Shown one piece after another: positions 43,865 to 55,269 of a DNA stretch of 64,000 nt. The position numbers and the translations under genes are program-made. The notes under the pieces are model-generated. The model saw nothing but the letters and a program-made list of their open reading frames with translations, was not told the DNA's origin and did not search any database. Within the stretch, counting starts at the first letter, position 1. Each line of letters starts with the position of its first letter. Source of the stretch: Cristatella mucedo (Eukaryota; Bryozoa; Phylactolaemata; Cristatellidae); NCBI GenBank assembly GCA_009760855.2, contig WPIO01000157.1:124001-188000 (forward strand). Direction: 5' to 3'.

Positions 43865-45458
43865 AAAATCTTTCAAGGCTCTTCTGTTTTGCGAACCAGC
43901 TCCCAGGACAATATAGCTGATTCGACTTCGCTATTTGTATGGACCCTTTGTAAAAATAACCGATATCTTGAAAAATCTACTTATTAAATCTGCTATGTCT
44001 CACATTTGTGCTTAGAATACTCCATGAATTAGATTTTTTCCTGGCAGTGTTCAGGCAGAGCCAAGCCATACGAACGTCCCAATGCAGTGTGCTAAATAAC
44101 GAGATGGTGTTTGAGCAGGTCAGTAATAAACCGCGGAATAAAGTCTGATATGAAGATGATTTATTTGCTCTCGTCAACACCATCAGGCTGACAGAAAATA
44201 ATGTTGTTTTTCTAAGATGAACCATTTTATTTGACTCGCTGCTTTCATAGTAGCACAAACACGAACTCGGCCGCATCTCATGCAAATGAAAAAGCCGACG
44301 AGAGCAGATTCATAAATGGCAGTAATTTATTATAATGTGCAATGTGCAATTTCTAATCAGTCACTGCAATATTTCTTGGTGACGGGTACTAGATTTCATA
44401 TAGGAGCTTACTCTTTTTAATTGGTACACTGCTTTTTCGTACCAGTAGCTCGTCTTTCTCAGCTCTAGTGAGTGAGTGAGTGTGCACAGAGGAACTTCTT
44501 AGCTCTCCAATCGATCATTGGCTCTTTAATTATCCTTCCTTAAAATCAATTTAAAGACGTCATTGTACAATGCCTACACTAAACCTATGTTTAAATCAAG
44601 TCGTTGATTGTACCCCCAGAATGCCTACGAGCGAGCACTCTTGTCTTACCATGCGTAGGAGGCGAAACTTTCCTCGGCAGTAAATTTATTGGCGCGTTTT
44701 GTAGAGATTCTGGTCTTTTGGTATATATAGTTGGTTTAACGGTCATGACTTTATCGTATTAAATGTAAAGATGATCCTATTTTTAACCATTTGGAACATC
44801 TCGACATCGCAATCTCCTATGGCCTACGCGAAGGCGTCGTAATTAGTCACTACGTATTCTTGCAACGCGTATGCGTATGCGGAGTTTTTGCACTGCTTAA
44901 GTCTCCACTGCAACGTTAACCCCTCTAAGAAAGTGGGCTGCAAAGCGGTGTCTGAGAATGCATGCAACCGGGGCTTTCCTGCCTCATTCAGGAAGGCGTG
45001 TAGCTCTCTCTTGAAAATCTACAGGAATTCCCTCTAGCTATTAGTCAGCCAGGATCAAACAACATCTGGGCGATCGACCGGATTAAAGTACGGTGCGATC
45101 AAGCTCACTCAAAAGCTCTTTAATCTCCTATTTATGGTAATGTATCAAACAACCAGACCAATGTGGCCTTAGAACACTCTTAGCTAGGGATATGTTTGTA
45201 CGGAGTTGGCTGCTTCGAAAGCTACAAAGAGCAAAGAGTAGAGTCATAAACCTAGCAGATTATCACCGCGATCCGGCATGCACTGACTGAATCCGCAAGT
45301 AACTGGCTGTCGAATGGCTGGGTCAGGAGGCCACAGTACGCGAGACGGTGCGGCATTTCACTTACACAGCGATTGAAGACGAGTGTGTGCCACTTCAAAT
45401 AAACTGGAAACCGTCTACGCGATAAGACACGGGTAATATGTTGCTATAACAATACTAA
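43865..45458. other. Intergenic DNA, nothing recognised
   Basis: No gene or element recognised. The 102-codon minus-strand frame at 43977-44285 has no domain. Confidence 0.4.
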
Positions 45459-45505
45459 TGATAATAATAATAATGCACTTCATAGCATCAAGAGAACAAA
45501 ATCAT
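45459..45505 (-). mobile_element. LINE tail remnant
   Basis: An AAT run followed by gcacttcatagc and agagaacaaaatc, a stub of the stem-loop region in minus orientation. Confidence 0.5.
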
Positions 45506-45692
45506 CACCATCAATGTAATATGATCTATGGAATACCAATCACCGCACGTTGTTGCAAGACAAGCACTAATTGAGAGTCACGTAAAAGCAAGGTATAACG
45601 CTTAGACTAGCGTACAAAAGCACACAAGAAGAAAATCAATGCTGATTGTTGTTAGGACTAGCAATAATCAGCCGCGTCTGATGCTGCACTTC

Positions 45693-46295
45693 CGTTAGTA
45701 ATAATAATAATAGTACACTCAATAAGGCACCATCAGAGAACACAATCTCTTTCTAGGCGCTTTACATTTGCTGCAAAGAAAACACGTTAGAGTGGTGAGT
45801 GGTATCATGCTTGATAAACAACATGAATAGCATGGTTAGCATGCAAGTGTGGTTATTGGCAACATGCAACATTGTCAGCTTGCCTAAGTATATAAAGGAC
45901 GAATCACAGGGACCCTCTACAGGCTGTCATAAATAGGTGCGTTTTTAATTTCTTTTTAAAAGTGGTCAAGTCGGGGGATGTCGTGACGGAAGTCGGGAAT
46001 GAGTTCCGGGTTTTGGGAGCATACGAACTGAAGGCACGGTCTCTAAAGGATGTATATAATATATATAATTAATTTGTATAGCGCCCCAAGAGAATTTAAT
46101 CTCTATTTAGGCGCTTCACATATGCCTCGGGGCTCGAGCCCACGACCTCAGCCAGACCTTGGTTGAGGCGAGCACCTTATCCGCTGGACCAAACCAGCTT
46201 GGTGGATTTGAGGTTTGTACGAGGTATAGGTAAACAGTGAGATTCCGAAAAGCGGGTGGTACAATGCTTGGCCTGGTGGGGAGTAGATGTGATAG
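45693..46295 (-). mobile_element. L2-like LINE 3' part with nested SINE
   Basis: Minus-strand tail (45693-45712), stem-loop (about 45725-45765), 3' untranslated region and the end of the C-terminal region. It is split by the SINE at 46052-46203 and resumes with atttgaggtttgtacgaggt to about 46295. Confidence 0.85.
46052..46203 (-). mobile_element. tRNA-derived SINE (type 1) with LINE-like tail, best copy
   Basis: On the minus strand a tRNA-like head has A-box-like TGGTCCAGCGG (about 46184-46194) and a B box with GGGCTCGAGCCCC (about 46131-46143). It passes directly into gcgcctaaatagagattaaa and a closing segment ending ggggcgctatac (about 46078-46119), then an AT-rich tail. GGAT on both sides (46048-46051 and 46204-46207) is a short target-site duplication. 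Confidence 0.87.
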
Positions 46296-48139
46296 GTTCG
46301 TTGTAGTCACTAGTCCTCGAATAGGTATTGCCTGCTAATTTTCAGGCCCATACTCTTCTGACATTTACGCGGTTTTTTGTGGAAATTGAGTTAAACTGAA
46401 TGTTCTAACAACCTATGACATAAAATGTATAGTGAAACGCCCAGCTACACGACTCATGAGTGAAGAGCTTCGGTCCAGAAAACGACTTAACCATTAACCC
46501 GCCCCGATGCACCCGAATCGTGGATCGTCACCTTTTCTGCTCTACTGTGTCTTTTGAAACCAGACTTTAAACAACGACCGATTCGTCTAGTCTTGTTTTA
46601 GCTTCCACGGGCGGTGTAGCTCAAATAACAGCAACTCTGCAAATTTTCATTAGTTACAAGTTAAGCACCTTTTTGATGGCTCACCGAAACTTCATATCAA
46701 TTATCATAGGGTATTTCTCAGAACTGTGTATGCCAACGTCGGGCTACATTAGTTTGCTTAACAAGCCACGATGAGCGATTTCCAGCGTAATCAATTATTC
46801 TTCAACCGCTGCAAAAAGGTCAAGGAATACGGATGGAAATTGATTGGGAGCCTAAATTATCCCGGAAAGGGTAGTGGGGAGGCTATCATTCGGAGGCGGT
46901 CAGTGAAGCAACAACTATGCCGAAGAGCACAGCATTGCCCACTACAGTGAACGAGCATAAGCCCCTGCTATTCTTAGATAGACAGACCTGACAAAGTTGC
47001 GTGCAAGCCTTTCTTCTGAGGTCTGACTAACCCAGTTGTCTATGATTGGCTGTGGCCAGCCAGCACGAGGCGACCACTGCAATCCTTCACTAGTCATTAC
47101 AGACTATCTTACAAAAAAATTACCAACTGTGCGTGCACCTATGTAATCTACCATGAAGCTGCTATCAGCATTAAGACTCCCGAGGCTTTTATCTAGTAAT
47201 TGTCGGCATGGACATCCTGATTTGATATCTGAAATAAATTTTCGCTGTCTACCTGTAAAAGATAGCTCATGTGGAACGTGGGTTTTCATTTGTAATGCAC
47301 AAGTCAGTGTGTTGCAGCAAATCCTACCAATTATTAGGGAGTATTGAGTGCTAGCGATCTGATAGAGAATTACCCTCCCCCTGACAGGGAAGTTTTTAGT
47401 GCTATAAGGCGGACGGACGGGGCTTCTGTATCAAGGGTATCCCATGGATATAATACAAGAATGACAACTGACTAGCAGTGCTAAATTCTCAAAATGAATT
47501 TTATTGAAACAATCTGTCGTCAACAAAAAAACAATAACTGTGATCACGTTAATCTGAATCGATATTGATAAATGTGACCGCTTTAATCTGGAGACCATGC
47601 CGTTGTTCATTTAGTGGGTTCGGCTTTGCTGGGCAATTAGGACGGATGTGACTGAATGTTAGGATCCAGAATCTCAAGATCCAACCGAAAGCTACCTAGT
47701 TATTTTAATTTCCCTTAGATCAAGGCCTTTTTTAGGCTGTAGAGTTTTTAGAAAACTGAGAAATCTGGTCTTGTATGCTCCAAAAGGTCTAGAACGGTTA
47801 TTCGTACTTACCAAGTTTAAGGCACTCGCTCAACACATCGCGACTATGAACTTTGAGCTTGGCCACTCGCTTGGAATGTGAGACAACTTATAAAATAGCC
47901 CTTTTAATTATGCTTACAAGCGGTGCGATGTTCATTTATCTAAGCCAATTTTTAAAGACTTTTGACCTGCCTGGCATATGCAGGTTTGGAGAGATCAAGA
48001 CGGCACTAGGTCAGCTTTGGCTTTCAGTCCGTCCACCGGCTTCATGGCGGCCCAACTACCTCAATTAGTTTCAATTCAGTCCTTCCATCACTCCACCAGC
48101 TCTTCTAACTCTGGTTAATTGCTTGTGTCCCCCTATTAA
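46296..48139. other. Intergenic DNA, nothing recognised
   Basis: No gene, RNA or repeat recognised. Confidence 0.4.
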
Positions 48140-48290
48140 CTCGAAGTCACTCGGAGAACGTGCCGTCAGTTACTGTGCACCCAGAGCCCGGAACTCACTA
48201 CCGATGAATATTAAGTCACCGCCTAATTTGACAACATTCAAAAAGAAGCGGAAAACTTATTTGCTCCTCCCCAGATTTTCTCTGCCCGAG
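48140..48290 (+). mobile_element. Diverged LINE C-terminal fragment, third type
   Basis: Plus strand. Translates as NSKSLGERAVSYCAP, RARNSLPMNIKSPPNLTTF and KKKRKTYL, following the LINE pattern FGDRAFSSYAPKAWNSLP and [13 protein letters not shown] at low identity. No tail is recognised. Confidence 0.7.
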
Positions 48291-49654
48291 TAAATTGTGC
48301 TTTTACATGGTTGTGCGCAATAAAAAATGAACGTCCTGACAAAAGGTAGCGACGACGTGCTTTTATGTAGCAGGCCATTGAACCTGTTTTTTCCTGTGTG
48401 GTTTGCCTACTTATGTGTGATGATTGATGTTACAGATCAGGGGAGGACCTAACTAACCAACTCGGTGCCTGTGCATGCCTGCCGAAGCTGCGGTTACTTA
48501 GCTTTTCGTTAACTATTGGTTATTGCTTCTCTTGCAGCGATTTTTAAAGCTCCTTTAATGGAGGTTAGGCTATTTTAGGGCAATATACGAAAGACATTGT
48601 TATTGCAGCTGCTTCCGGTTGGCGACCGTTGACAGGTGAGTTGAGACTGGCGACAGCATGCTACAGCCGAACCATTGCAATGGGACCATGGCCATCATCA
48701 TAAACGTCGCCATCCCGTTTGAAAACAACAAGAATGCCTGGAGAAGGCTGCTGACCGAAAGATCACTTATCACAAGGATATCGAATGACTTTCTAACGCA
48801 AGGGCGGAGAAAAGCAGTAATGATACCTTTCTTTATGGTCGCTCTTGGGTCATAGTACTCAGTGAACAAAAGCTGCCTCGGTGCTCATTATGTGCCAACG
48901 AGCAGTTTTATATTATCTCGGAAGCTCTGCGTCGGTGATGCGATTATTTGCAGTGCGGCGATGCGGGGAAACATTCTCCTCTGATGAAGATGACCTTGCC
49001 GTCGTTCGACAAGCCGCCATTGAGCCTGGGGCGGTCATTCCAACTATCAAAACTTTGTAAACTATGTATATGACCATCGCTAAACGGCATCATTGTGTGA
49101 AAAATTGGCGGCTTGAAGCTCAGCCAAAGCAGTACAATTATCACCAAGCAGTAAAAACTCGTGCGAAATCAGTGCCAATTCATAAAAAAACAGCAATTCA
49201 CTCGCTGACCCAAGATGAGGGCCCTCTGATGCGGTGGGCGATACTAATAACCCCTGCTAGCAACCGTTCAAACGCTGCTGCAAAAGTCAGGACTTAAATG
49301 CCATAATCATAATAAGACGTTCATTCCAGACCCCTGGGCACAACTTTTGACAGCAGAGAACTCTGTAAGCGAAAAAAGGAATGGCCGGAGTGCGCAAAGC
49401 TTCAAAACCACCAAGGCTGTCGTGCTGAACTCAGAAAGTAGCAGTTCAAAATTGCTAATAGATTTGTGCTCCAAAAGTTACCAAAAAACCTCCTATGGCA
49501 AGCAGAAAGAACAATGCTTGATGAGCTGCTCGAGTCAACTATCACAGAAATGATTAGTAGAATATGGCCACACAAACGAGTGTGGTTTGCTCAATCCAGG
49601 CCGCATAGAAGAATGCATGGTAGCCTAAAGACTTCATCGCACCCGACAAAGTTA
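48291..49654. other. Intergenic DNA, nothing recognised
   Basis: No defensible gene. Small frames at 48600-48869 and 48658-48855 overlap on opposite strands and lack domains. Confidence 0.4.
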
Positions 49655-49808
49655 AGTGAGCAGTTTAGCTGAGTCAGTAGGGCAGTAGAGGTAGTGAATA
49701 ACATGAAACTAGCTGCGCAGTATGACCGGAAATAATGCGACACGGTAGGTGCCATGAGAGATTGTATTGCATAGGAATTTTGGAAGCCAGTTCCTTCCAC
49801 AATCTCGG
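49655..49808 (-). mobile_element. Fragment of the second LINE family
   Basis: ggtagtgaataacatgaaac and the following cataggaattttggaagc, ending in cagttcc, correspond to 34060-34180 of the second family in the same orientation. It stops where the next LINE tail begins. Confidence 0.65.
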
Positions 49809-49812
49809 CCGG

Positions 49813-51552
49813 GAATAATAATAATAATGCACTTAATAAAGCGCCCTCAGCGAACTCAATCTCTCTCTCTAGGCGCTTTACATTTGCTGCAAAGTGAAAT
49901 GCAACTGAATGGTAAGTAATAGCATGCTTGATAAACATACAAAATGAATAACATGGTTAGGGGTGACATGCACAGGGTTAGCATGCAAATGTAGTTAGTG
50001 GCAGCATGCACAGTGTCTGCACGCATAAGCACATGAAGGACGAATCACAGGGACCCACTAAATGCTGTTCTAAATAGGTGTTTTTAAATTCTTTTTAAAT
50101 GTGGTCAGGTCAGGGGATGTTCTGACGCAGGTCGGGAGGGAGTTCCAGGCTTTGGAAGCATACGAACTAAATGCACGGTCTTCAAAGGATTTGAGGTTTG
50201 TACGAGGTATTGGTAGACTGTTGGATTCCGAAAAGCGGGTGGTACAATGCTTGGCCTGGTGGGGAAGTAGATCTGAGAGATAGGCTGGAGCCAAAGAATG
50301 AAGTGACCTAAAAGTGAGCGAAAAAATCTTGAAGTCAATCCGTTGCTTGACCGGTAGCCAGTGCAGGTCGGCGAGAAGTGGTGTGATGTGGCAACTGCGA
50401 CGCTCACGACAGACAAGCCTAGCTGAGGAGTTTTGAACCAGCTGCAATTGCCTGATCGCACATGCCGGTAGGCCAGTAAGCAGTGAGTTACAGAATTCAA
50501 GACGGGATGTCACAAATGCATGGACCAACTTAGACGTGGTATCCTTATCTAAACAAGCCCGAATGTTAGCAATGTTATGTAGCTGAAAGTCGGCAGACTT
50601 GATTGTGGAGCTGATTTGGTCGTCTAACGAGAGATCGCTTTGGAACGTGACACCTAGATTTCGAGCTGATTCAACTGGAGATATGCTGGCAGAGCCAATT
50701 TTGAGCGTCAGCCTTTCTAATTTGTGAATCACACTGGGTTTGCATATAACTAGTAAGTTAGTTTTAATCATCATTTAGTTTTAGAAAATTTGTTGTCATA
50801 CATGTGGGGATGTCATCAATACATGCAGAAAGTGAGTGGAGAGAATTCGAGGTGATCGAAGGCTGGGAAGGATCAAAGCAAATGTACAACTGAGTGTCAT
50901 CCGCATAGAAGTGAAAGCTTAGATTGTGCTGGGCAATCACATCAGCAAGAGGGAGAGTATAAACCGTGAAAAGAACCTGACCTAGCACGGACCACCGAGG
51001 TACCCCATATTTCAGAGGCATATCAGATGATCTTTGTCCATTCACGTCAATACTCTGCAGTCTCCCACTGAGATAGGACCTGAACGATTGCAGAGCAGTG
51101 CCAGTAATGCCCAGGCGAGATGAGAGGTGCTCTAGAAGAATTTTGTGATCGATGGTATCAAAAGCTACCGAAAGATCGAGAAAAACAAGCAGAGATACTC
51201 TACCTACGTCTGCATTCCTAAGTGGATCTTTGTACACCCTAAGCAATGCTAATTCTGTGGAGTGATCAGCTCTGAAGCCGGACTGGAACTAAGTAGCAAG
51301 GTTTGAAGTTTCAATATATGAGTTTAGCTGATCCGCCACGACCCATTCCAGTGTCTGATAGGAATGGTAGAAGGGAGACTGGGCGCTAGCTGCGAAAGTT
51401 CTCTTTGTCTAGTGTCGCTTATTTGAGAAGTGGCCTGACTACAGCTTTTTTTTGAAAGGAAAGGTGCTGGGACATGACCTGAGGCTGATGACATATTAAT
51501 GATGTTAGTTATGGATGGCAGCAGCAGATCAATGCAACGTAGGAGCACGATA
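49813..51552 (-). mobile_element. L2-like LINE, best reverse transcriptase copy
   Basis: Minus strand, about 1.74 kb, 5' truncated, with the (ATT)n tail at 49813-49828 and stem-loop at about 49840-49885. The frame at 50764-51246 holds the reverse transcriptase core: LLVFLDLSVAFDTIDHKILL, a segment where the usual PQG reads PRW, and FYADDTQLYI (about 50881-50915). The frame at 50070-50774 holds a continuous C-terminal region of 234 codons. The N-terminal reverse transcriptase part at 51250-51550 has frame breaks. Being split into at least three frames, with a changed PQG, it should be inactive. Confidence 0.93.
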
Positions 51553-52221
51553 GTGCCGTCTAAGCAATAGATTACGACACAACTGGTTGCCGATCCTTCA
51601 AATTCAGGAACCGCTAATAATCTCTCTCCCTTTAATTATCCAATCGCTGTGGTATGCATACGCGTCATTATTGAATGAAGTTTCCGGGCTTAGATTAAGG
51701 ATTGAATTTTAAAGGTGAGGAGCTAAAAACATTTAAAAATTTCTTTAAAGAGTTGAATTAATATCTTTAGTGAACAGTAAACAAGTAAGACTTGAAATAT
51801 CAAAGTCATTAGAGCTTATTACGAGGTTTTCTGAGCAGGTTGAAAGAAATTTCCTTAAAATTGTCTCGGATAGCCAACTTCCTGGCTAGCTGTTCTCCCC
51901 TGCATCGGCCACCAAAAATACCAGAATTATTTTAAAAAATGATATTCCGCACATCATTTAGTATTTTACCAGACCTTCCAGTGAGTACCAAACGTTCACC
52001 TTCCCTTCAAGAGTTATCCTGCAGTTTTTGCATGGGAAATGGATTAACATGGGCTTGTCTTGATCCCCGGAAGGCCAAAGTATGCTGTGTAGGCCTCAGA
52101 TATTCATATTTCGCGTTTCGGTTCGCAGGAACTTAACTGTTAACTTATTTTCGAATGTTTGCAAGTGGGTTGTGCTCCTGGGAGACGCTACTCACTGGAC
52201 GTTGTTCATCATACTCTACAT
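51553..52221. other. Intergenic DNA, nothing recognised
   Basis: AT-rich, no gene recognised. Confidence 0.4.
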
Positions 52222-52436
52222 ACTAATAATAATAATAATAATAATAATGATAATAGTAACACACTTGATAAAGCGCCCTCAGAGACCTCAATCTTTTTCT
52301 AGACGCTTTACAATTGCTGCAAAGGAAACCCAATCGAATGGTGAGTGGTATCATGCTTAGTAAACAAGAGGAATAACATGGTTAAGGGTGACATGCACAG
52401 GGTCAGCATGCAAGTGTGGTTTGTGGCATGCTGTCT
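52222..52436 (-). mobile_element. L2-like LINE 3' end
   Basis: Minus-strand (ATT)n (52222-52249), stem-loop (about 52268-52312) and 3' untranslated region up to ggtttgtggcatgctgtc. Confidence 0.82.
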
Positions 52437-52479
52437 ATCTGAAATACCGGTAGACAAGACTAGATATGTGCTGCAGTGC

Positions 52480-53165
52480 GAGTTCTGAGCATGTAATGAG
52501 CATGCATCGCATTGCAGTAATGAGCATCAGAAGTCGCAATTGCTCGTGCAATAGAACAGGGTGGTCTGCTCCTCCCTGGGTTGTGTGAAGTAATCTCGTT
52601 CTAGTTGAAGATCGTTTCAGATATCTATTAGATAGCGCTGCAGCTAAAATGTGCTCGCCTGTCTCCAGCTTAGCGAAGTACTGACAGCATGACAGTCTGA
52701 AAAGCCGAGGGTTTTGCACATGCATTGAGGCCCTACTCGTCGGTGGAACCGCTGATGGCCAGGAAAATTGATGCAAGTCTGCAACAACTGCAGCTTTGAA
52801 GAATACGTCAGAAAATTTTCGGTAGTAACTGGTTTTAGAGCCTAATAATGTTAGGAAGCCAAGCGTTGATACCTATCATATCTGGTTGTAATAGGTTTTT
52901 TTTATTCGGGGGATGAGGCAGCAGGAATTTAAGGAAGAACGTGCAGTGAAGCAGTAAAACGGCGCCAAGCTAAATCAGCCAGATAATGATTGATATTCAT
53001 TATTCGCGATCCTTGAATTATAAGAGTTAGGAACCGACTATGCGATAATCTATTGCTTGCTGAGGCTGAATAAAGCCGAAGCCCTACATTAGGCGAAGAA
53101 CGGTGATTCAGGAGTTGGCGCCTTGGCATGGGAACCGAGTTGTACTCTGTGCCACTGAGCCGTGC
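52480..53165. repeat. Unclassified dispersed repeat, copy split by LINE
   Basis: Blocks at 52590-52840 and 52940-53160 follow the order of 16500-17100. Its continuation appears at 53755-53960 after a LINE insertion. The 113-codon minus-strand frame at 52435-52776 is not matched by an open frame in the other copy. Confidence 0.5.
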
Positions 53166-53172
53166 GATATTT

Positions 53173-53745
53173 GGTCTAATAATAATAATAATAATAATAA
53201 TAGCAATAAATTTGTATAGCACCCTCAGAGAACTTAATCTCTTTCTAGGCACTTTCAGATGCTGTAAAGAAAGCGTTACCGAATAGTTGGTGGTAACATC
53301 CGCGAGCAGCAGGCATAGTGTAAGCATTTACATGCACAAGAAGGACGAATCACAAAGACTCACCAAATGCTTTAATAAACAGGTGCGTTTTAAAATTCTT
53401 TTTAATTTTCGTCGTGTCTGGGTAAGTTGTGACGCGTATCGGTAGTGAGTTCCAGGCTTTGGGAGCATTTGAACTAAAGGCACGGTCTCCAACGGTTTTG
53501 GTTTTATGGTTCGTACGAGGTATGGCTAAACGATTCGAGTCTGAACAGCGAGTTGTACGATTCTTTGCCAGGTGGGGAGTAGTTCTGATAGGTAGGCTGG
53601 AGCCAGAGAATGAAAAAAGCTATAAGTAAGTGACAGAATGTTAAAATCTACATGCAGCTTGATTGGGAGCCCGTGCAGGTAGGCGGAAAGTGGCGTGATG
53701 TGGCAGCTGTGAGGCTCGCGACAAACAAGCTTAGCATAGACGCCG
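53173..53745 (-). mobile_element. L2-like LINE, altered-stem subfamily, longest copy
   Basis: Minus strand. Long AAT tail (53176-53201), hairpin with gcaccc/aggcac stem bases (about 53218-53255), a subfamily-specific 3' region, and then a recognisable C-terminal region (gttccaggctttgggagcat onward) to about 53745. It interrupts the dispersed repeat. Confidence 0.85.
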
Positions 53746-53960
53746 TTTAACGCCAGTAATCATCCATCGCTGCCAAATAGAATTCTCTACGCTATGTATG
53801 TGGACTTGATATCTTAACGAATGGGCGCGCTACGTAGCTGCAATGTTCCGATACTGTCGGCATAGCATGCGAGAATTGGAGCTGCACCTCAGGGCTGTAC
53901 CAACATTCGTCGTGCATCGGCTGCGACTAGCATCGTACGAAAGTGCTTTGTATAAGGCCT
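53746..53960. repeat. Unclassified dispersed repeat, continuation
   Basis: catccatcgctgccaaatag, aattctctacgc and ggagctgcacct line up with 17120-17265. With 52480-53165 it makes one copy. Confidence 0.45.
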
Positions 53961-54184
53961 AGTTCTGTACGGACGCGGAAGCCGCTGCACATCGCTTGTA
54001 ACAGCATGCTCCCTCGTCAGCAATCAAAGATGTTCAGCCCCGCGTCTGCTTTGATGAGACAGCTGTAATGCGACCAGCGGATATAGGGCTAACTTTTTAC
54101 GGTGACCCACACGGCTTGACATGGCTTGGTTTCTTCATAACTAACTAGGCAGCTGACATAAGGTCTTCTATAGATACTCGATTT

Positions 54185-54480
54185 AGACATTCAATTCCTA
54201 GGTGTCATATTCCAAAGCGACCTCTCGTTAGACGACCACATCAGCTCCACAGTCAAATCAGCCTATTTTCAGCTTCATAACATTGCTAAAATTAGGGCTT
54301 GTTTAGATAAGGATACCACGTCTCGTCTCGACTTCTGCAACTCACTGCTTACTGGCCTACCAGCATGTGCGATCAGGCGATTGCACTGGTGCAAAACTTC
54401 TAGGCTTGGCCAGCGTCGCAGTTGCCACATTACTCCACTTCTTTCTACAGTCAAGCAACGGATTGACTTCAAGGTTTTGT
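54185..54480 (+). mobile_element. L2-like LINE fragment
   Basis: Plus strand. Starts in the segment before the C-terminal region (ctaggtgtcatattccaaag), passes [17 protein letters not shown] sequence near 54330 and ends in attgacttcaaggttttgtg, where a different LINE family takes over. Several small deletions are present. Confidence 0.8.
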
Positions 54481-54645
54481 GACATAAAGCCTCCAGTCAT
54501 CACGCGCTTCCACTTCGACGCTACTTACTTCCTTAACTGCGCTCTTGACTCAGCTATGCTCTTCATATTCTCTTTATTGAGTCGATTAAGACTAGTTGTT
54601 ACCGCATGTGCACAGATATTCAAACCAATAAGGCTCTGAGTGTGC
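54481..54645 (+). mobile_element. Fragment of the second LINE family, joined to the first
   Basis: Plus strand. Encodes TYFLNCALDSAMLFIFSLLS, matching the NHYLNCSHDSAMLPTFSLLR segment of the family at 33942-34545. It begins exactly where the main LINE family fragment stops. Confidence 0.75.
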
Positions 54646-55030
54646 CATAGAAAACTCTTTACGAAACGCCTACTTACACCTGGTGGCGTTTTGGTAGTAC
54701 AGATCGAAATTCATTAAATTTACATAAAAAGATTCGGGAACAGAGCTAGGATTTAGCCAAGGCATCATATTTTAGCCTTTCTACCGAAAGGAATCCTTAG
54801 AGTAGCTTCATTGGCGCGCCATGCGTTAAGAAACCTTGAGATTACAAAAAACTGAGATTCGATTAGATATTGTTTACCAGCTTTGTCATCTTGGATCATC
54901 ACTAAATTTTTTTCAGGTGCTATACTTTTATGAAAGCACATCAGAACTGATTTTTTCAATTAAGTTGACTTAAAAAGCATTGATATAGATAAAGATTAGC
55001 AATATATTTAAGAATTTGGATTTTCTTTAT
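54646..55030. other. Intergenic DNA, nothing recognised
   Basis: No gene or element recognised. Confidence 0.35.
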
Positions 55031-55036
55031 CTTTAA

Positions 55037-55269
55037 ACAGATTTCTCTGACTGCCACGAGACTCTCGCTGACAATTTAAAAAAGAAACTTTGGAATTTTC
55101 TCGGTGAACATGCTTCCCTAAATGCTGCTCTTGCACGGAGAAAAGAATTTCAGTTTACTATAAATTCTTCCTGTAAAATTCAGGCTGGAAACTTTTATAA
55201 GCTTATTGGCTCCAATACCAACTGCTACGTTCAAAGACTGCATCCGTATCTACATCAAACAAGTTAGAA
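55037..55269 (+). other. Exon-like open frame without ATG
   Basis: A 76-codon frame opens just after a strong splice-acceptor-like sequence (pyrimidine-rich tract ending in AG at 55039-55040) and ends at TAG near 55267. It contains TLADNLKKKLWNFLGEH and ARRKEFQFTINSS. I recognise no domain. It could be a terminal exon, an eroded LINE linker region, or chance. A second acceptor-like tract lies at 55620-55640. Confidence 0.2.
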
